From JAXHMM01 sp964528445 (GTDB lineage: Bacteria; Bacteroidota; Rhodothermia; Balneolales; Balneolaceae): a stretch of DNA of 6,589 bases. The notes beneath the pieces were generated by a model that searched no databases, was not told where the DNA came from, and saw nothing but the letters and a program-made list of their open reading frames with translations. Positions 5,044 to 6,589 of this stretch are shown here, piece by piece. Every line of letters starts with the position of its first letter. The first letter of the stretch is position 1. Where the stretch lies: positions 1 to 6,589 of the forward strand of contig CAZGSL010000065.1 in assembly GCA_964528445.1 (NCBI GenBank), written 5' to 3'. Made by a program: the position numbers and the translations under genes.

Positions 5044-6307
5044 ATTTGTTATCGAGGGTCCCACCCCCCTGCAAGGCACCATCCCGGTCAGCGGATCCAA
5101 AAACGCTGCGCTTCCCCTGATGGCCGCCGCCCTTCTGGCCGACACCCCCTCCGTAATCACCAACGTGCCCGGCCTGAGAGACGTCCATACCTTCAACAAG
5201 GTTATCTCCCATACGGGCGCCTCCTTGGAGTACGACGGGGAAGAGCAGGTACTCAATATTGACCCGAGATCCCTGGATCAGGCGGAAGCGCCCTACGAGC
5301 TGGTGCGGAAAATGCGCGCCTCGTTCTATATGCTGGGAGCGCTCCTGGGACGGTGCGGGGAGGCACGTGTTTCCCTTCCGGGCGGCTGCGCATGGGGACC
5401 GCGTCCTGTGGATCTTCACCTAAAGGGGATGCGGGCCATGGGAGCGGAAATCGAACTGGACCAGGGGTATGTGATCGGATCCGCGCCGGAAACGATGGAG
5501 GGCGGCTCCTTCACGCTGGAACCCAGCAGCGTCGGGGCCACCGTCAATCTCCTGCTTGCCGCCGTACTCAGGGCGCGCGAATTCACCATCCTGAACGCGG
5601 CGAAAGAACCGGACGTGGTCCAACTGTGCAACGCCCTGACAGAGATGGGGGCGGACATTGAGGGCATCGGAACCCATTCTCTGACCGTGCGGGGAACCGA
5701 CCGGCTGGAAGGTATGGAATTTCACAACGCTCCCGACCGGATTGAGACGGGGACCTACATGATCGCCGCCGCCATGCATCCCGAGTCGGACCTGACCCTG
5801 ACGGGGGCCGCCACCGACGATCTCGGCATCTTCCCGGAATTCTTTGAAAAAACCGGTGCTTCGGTAACCTACGAGGAGAACCGCATACGGGTGAAAGCGC
5901 CCGATACCCTCGAGCCCACCTCGGTAAGTACCGACATCTACCCGGGCTTCCCCACCGACCTGCAGGCGCAGTGGTCCACGCTGATGACCCAGGCCGACGG
6001 GACATCCACGGTTACCGATACGGTCTATTTCGACCGGTTCAGCTATGTTCCGGAGCTTATCCGCCTGGGAGCTGACCTCGACGTGGAGAAAAACTCCGTG
6101 CACATCCAGGGCCCCAGCTCCCTGAACGGTGCTTCGGTGATGAGCACCGACCTTCGCGCCAGCGTGAGTCTCGTCATGGCGGCTATGGTAGCCGATGGGA
6201 CCAGCGAGGTGCTGCGCATCTACCACCTGGACCGCGGCTACGAAGAGCTGGAGGAAAAACTCAACGCCGCCGGTGCCCGGATCACCCGCCGTCCCCAGGA
6301 AGCGTAA
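5036..6307 (+). CDS. murA: UDP-N-acetylglucosamine 1-carboxyvinyltransferase (MurA)
   Basis: The 423-residue enzyme transfers enolpyruvate from phosphoenolpyruvate to UDP-GlcNAc, the first committed step of peptidoglycan synthesis, in the cytoplasm. Key residues are all visible: Lys22-Asn23 in SGSKNA, catalytic Cys118 in LPGGCAWGPRPVDLH (E. coli Cys115), Arg123 in the same loop, Asp308 in YPGFPTDLQAQ (E. coli Asp305) and Arg400 in LDRGYEELEEKL (E. coli Arg397). Length is normal. The loop Cys is the residue alkylated by fosfomycin, so this copy should be sensitive; in Asp-loop variants it is replaced. Position 120 is Trp where E. coli has Ile. The GTG at 5036-5038 is chosen because MDKFVIEGP matches the family N-terminus. 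It overlaps the carrier-protein stop by 8 bases, so translation is likely coupled. The N-terminal and C-terminal halves repeat the same fold, as in all EPSP-synthase-family enzymes. Confidence 0.97.
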   Translation: MDKFVIEGPTPLQGTIPVSGSKNAALPLMAAALLADTPSVITNVPGLRDVHTFNKVISHTGASLEYDGEEQVLNIDPRSLDQAEAPYELVRKMRASFYMLGALLGRCGEARVSLPGGCAWGPRPVDLHLKGMRAMGAEIELDQGYVIGSAPETMEGGSFTLEPSSVGATVNLLLAAVLRAREFTILNAAKEPDVVQLCNALTEMGADIEGIGTHSLTVRGTDRLEGMEFHNAPDRIETGTYMIAAAMHPESDLTLTGAATDDLGIFPEFFEKTGASVTYEENRIRVKAPDTLEPTSVSTDIYPGFPTDLQAQWSTLMTQADGTSTVTDTVYFDRFSYVPELIRLGADLDVEKNSVHIQGPSSLNGASVMSTDLRASVSLVMAAMVADGTSEVLRIYHLDRGYEELEEKLNAAGARITRRPQEA

Positions 6308-6316
6308 TCGACGCAG

Positions 6317-6354
6317 TTCCCCCTCCTTCTTTTCCCTCTTTCCTCCCTCTTTCC
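6317..6354 (+). repeat. 38-base uninterrupted pyrimidine tract with an 11-base tandem repeat
   Basis: From 6317 to 6354 every base of the plus strand is C or T, ten bases after the murA stop. Within it CCCTCTTTCC occurs twice at 11-base spacing (6334-6343 and 6345-6354). After AA the pyrimidine run resumes (6357-6363). There is no stable hairpin, so it is not an intrinsic terminator. A C-rich, weakly structured transcript segment is compatible with Rho loading, but this is inference. Confidence 0.6.
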
Positions 6355-6378
6355 AACTTTTTCGCATCGTCGGAGTAA

Positions 6379-6432
6379 GGATTGGTCAGCCGGCAGGTCT
6401 ATGGATTGGTTACATCGGCTGAAAAGCCTATG
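6379..6432 (+). repeat. Leader repeats and a GAAA-loop hairpin upstream of the last gene
   Basis: GGATTGGT occurs twice (6379-6386 and 6403-6410), 24 bases apart. A small hairpin follows, GGCT-GAAA-AGCC (6417-6428), extended after one mismatch by CAT (6413-6415) with ATG (6430-6432). Alternatively TCAGCCG (6386-6392) pairs with CGGCTGA (6416-6422); the two pairings are mutually exclusive. This could be a regulated leader or an operator pair, but the parts are short and chance is possible. I do not recognise a known riboswitch. Confidence 0.3.
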
Positions 6433-6458
6433 GCCCAAAACAAAATCATCCATTCATC

Positions 6459-6464
6459 AAGGAG
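6459..6464 (+). promoter_or_regulatory. Strong Shine-Dalgarno site (AAGGAG)
   Basis: AAGGAG ends five bases before the ATG at 6470. It is the only near-perfect ribosome site in the window and decides the start of the last gene over the other frame that opens at 6430. Confidence 0.75.
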
Positions 6465-6469
6465 ACATC

Positions 6470-6589
6470 ATGATCTACATCTTATCCGCATTTCTACGAC
6501 ACAGCGCAGCGCTGATACTCACTGCCGTTCTCTTTTTCTCAGGACTCCAGATGCAGCCGGGAACGACCGATCCCCTCGCCCCTTGCGGG
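6470..6589 (+). CDS. Exported protein, N-terminal fragment, 3' partial
   Basis: Forty codons are visible before the window ends, with no stop. The product starts MIYILSAFLRHSAALILTAV and continues through a hydrophobic stretch (LFFSGL) to a polar QPGTTDPLAPCG. This is a signal peptide or a single N-terminal membrane anchor. No lipobox Cys stands in the right place; the Cys at residue 39 is too far downstream. The AAGGAG ribosome site supports the start. The family cannot be told from this fragment. Confidence 0.65.
   Translation, partial: MIYILSAFLRHSAALILTAVLFFSGLQMQPGTTDPLAPCG

Noticed and set aside
5420..6367. Minus-strand 315-codon open frame
   Set aside because: A shadow of murA, whose catalytic residues and full length are clear; GC-rich codon use leaves long open frames on the other strand.
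6430..6589. Alternative frame starting at the ATG at 6430
   Set aside because: The product is rich in His, Arg and Ser without structure-like pattern, and the AAGGAG site serves the ATG at 6470, which gives a signal-peptide-like start.

Overview
The window looks like chromosomal DNA of a GC-rich free-living bacterium. The deduced proteins (an S9 peptidase of the NHDN...DNNVHP type, a DUF3108 protein, acidic exported proteins, a stand-alone biotin carrier) best suit the Bacteroidota/Rhodothermota/Balneolota side of the tree. This is a judgement from protein style, not from a marker gene. There is no rRNA, tRNA, CRISPR array, transposase or integrase. No gap without a gene exceeds about 300 bases; the longest are about 143 bases (801-943) and 162 bases (6308-6469).

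Layout: (1) 1-800 (+) is the C-terminal catalytic domain of an S9 (DPP-IV-like) serine peptidase whose N-terminus lies outside the window. (2) 801-990 holds two long hairpins between two convergent genes. (3) 944-3569 (-) is a likely transcription unit in the order DUF3108 exported protein, dut (dUTPase), MFS exporter. The first two genes overlap by ATGA and the third follows after 65 bases. (4) 3570-3654 is an AT-rich divergent promoter region. (5) 3655-6307 (+) carries a lipoprotein of unknown function, a small winged-helix-like protein, a biotin carboxyl carrier protein and murA. The last three overlap end to start (4 and 8 bases) and are probably translationally coupled. (6) 6308-6469 is a leader with a pyrimidine tract and small repeats, followed by a strong Shine-Dalgarno site and the first 40 codons of an exported protein cut by the window edge.

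The genes themselves are mostly housekeeping: nucleotide-pool sanitation, first committed step of peptidoglycan synthesis, biotin-dependent carboxylation, export and surface proteins. I do not see a defence system or other new protein machinery. The most unusual signal is structural. The two hairpins at 820-887 and 915-988 have unrelated outer arms, yet share, in opposite orientation, a central core with an identical asymmetric internal loop flanked by helices with compensatory base changes. That suggests two members of one structured repeat family. The MFS gene ends inside the second hairpin.
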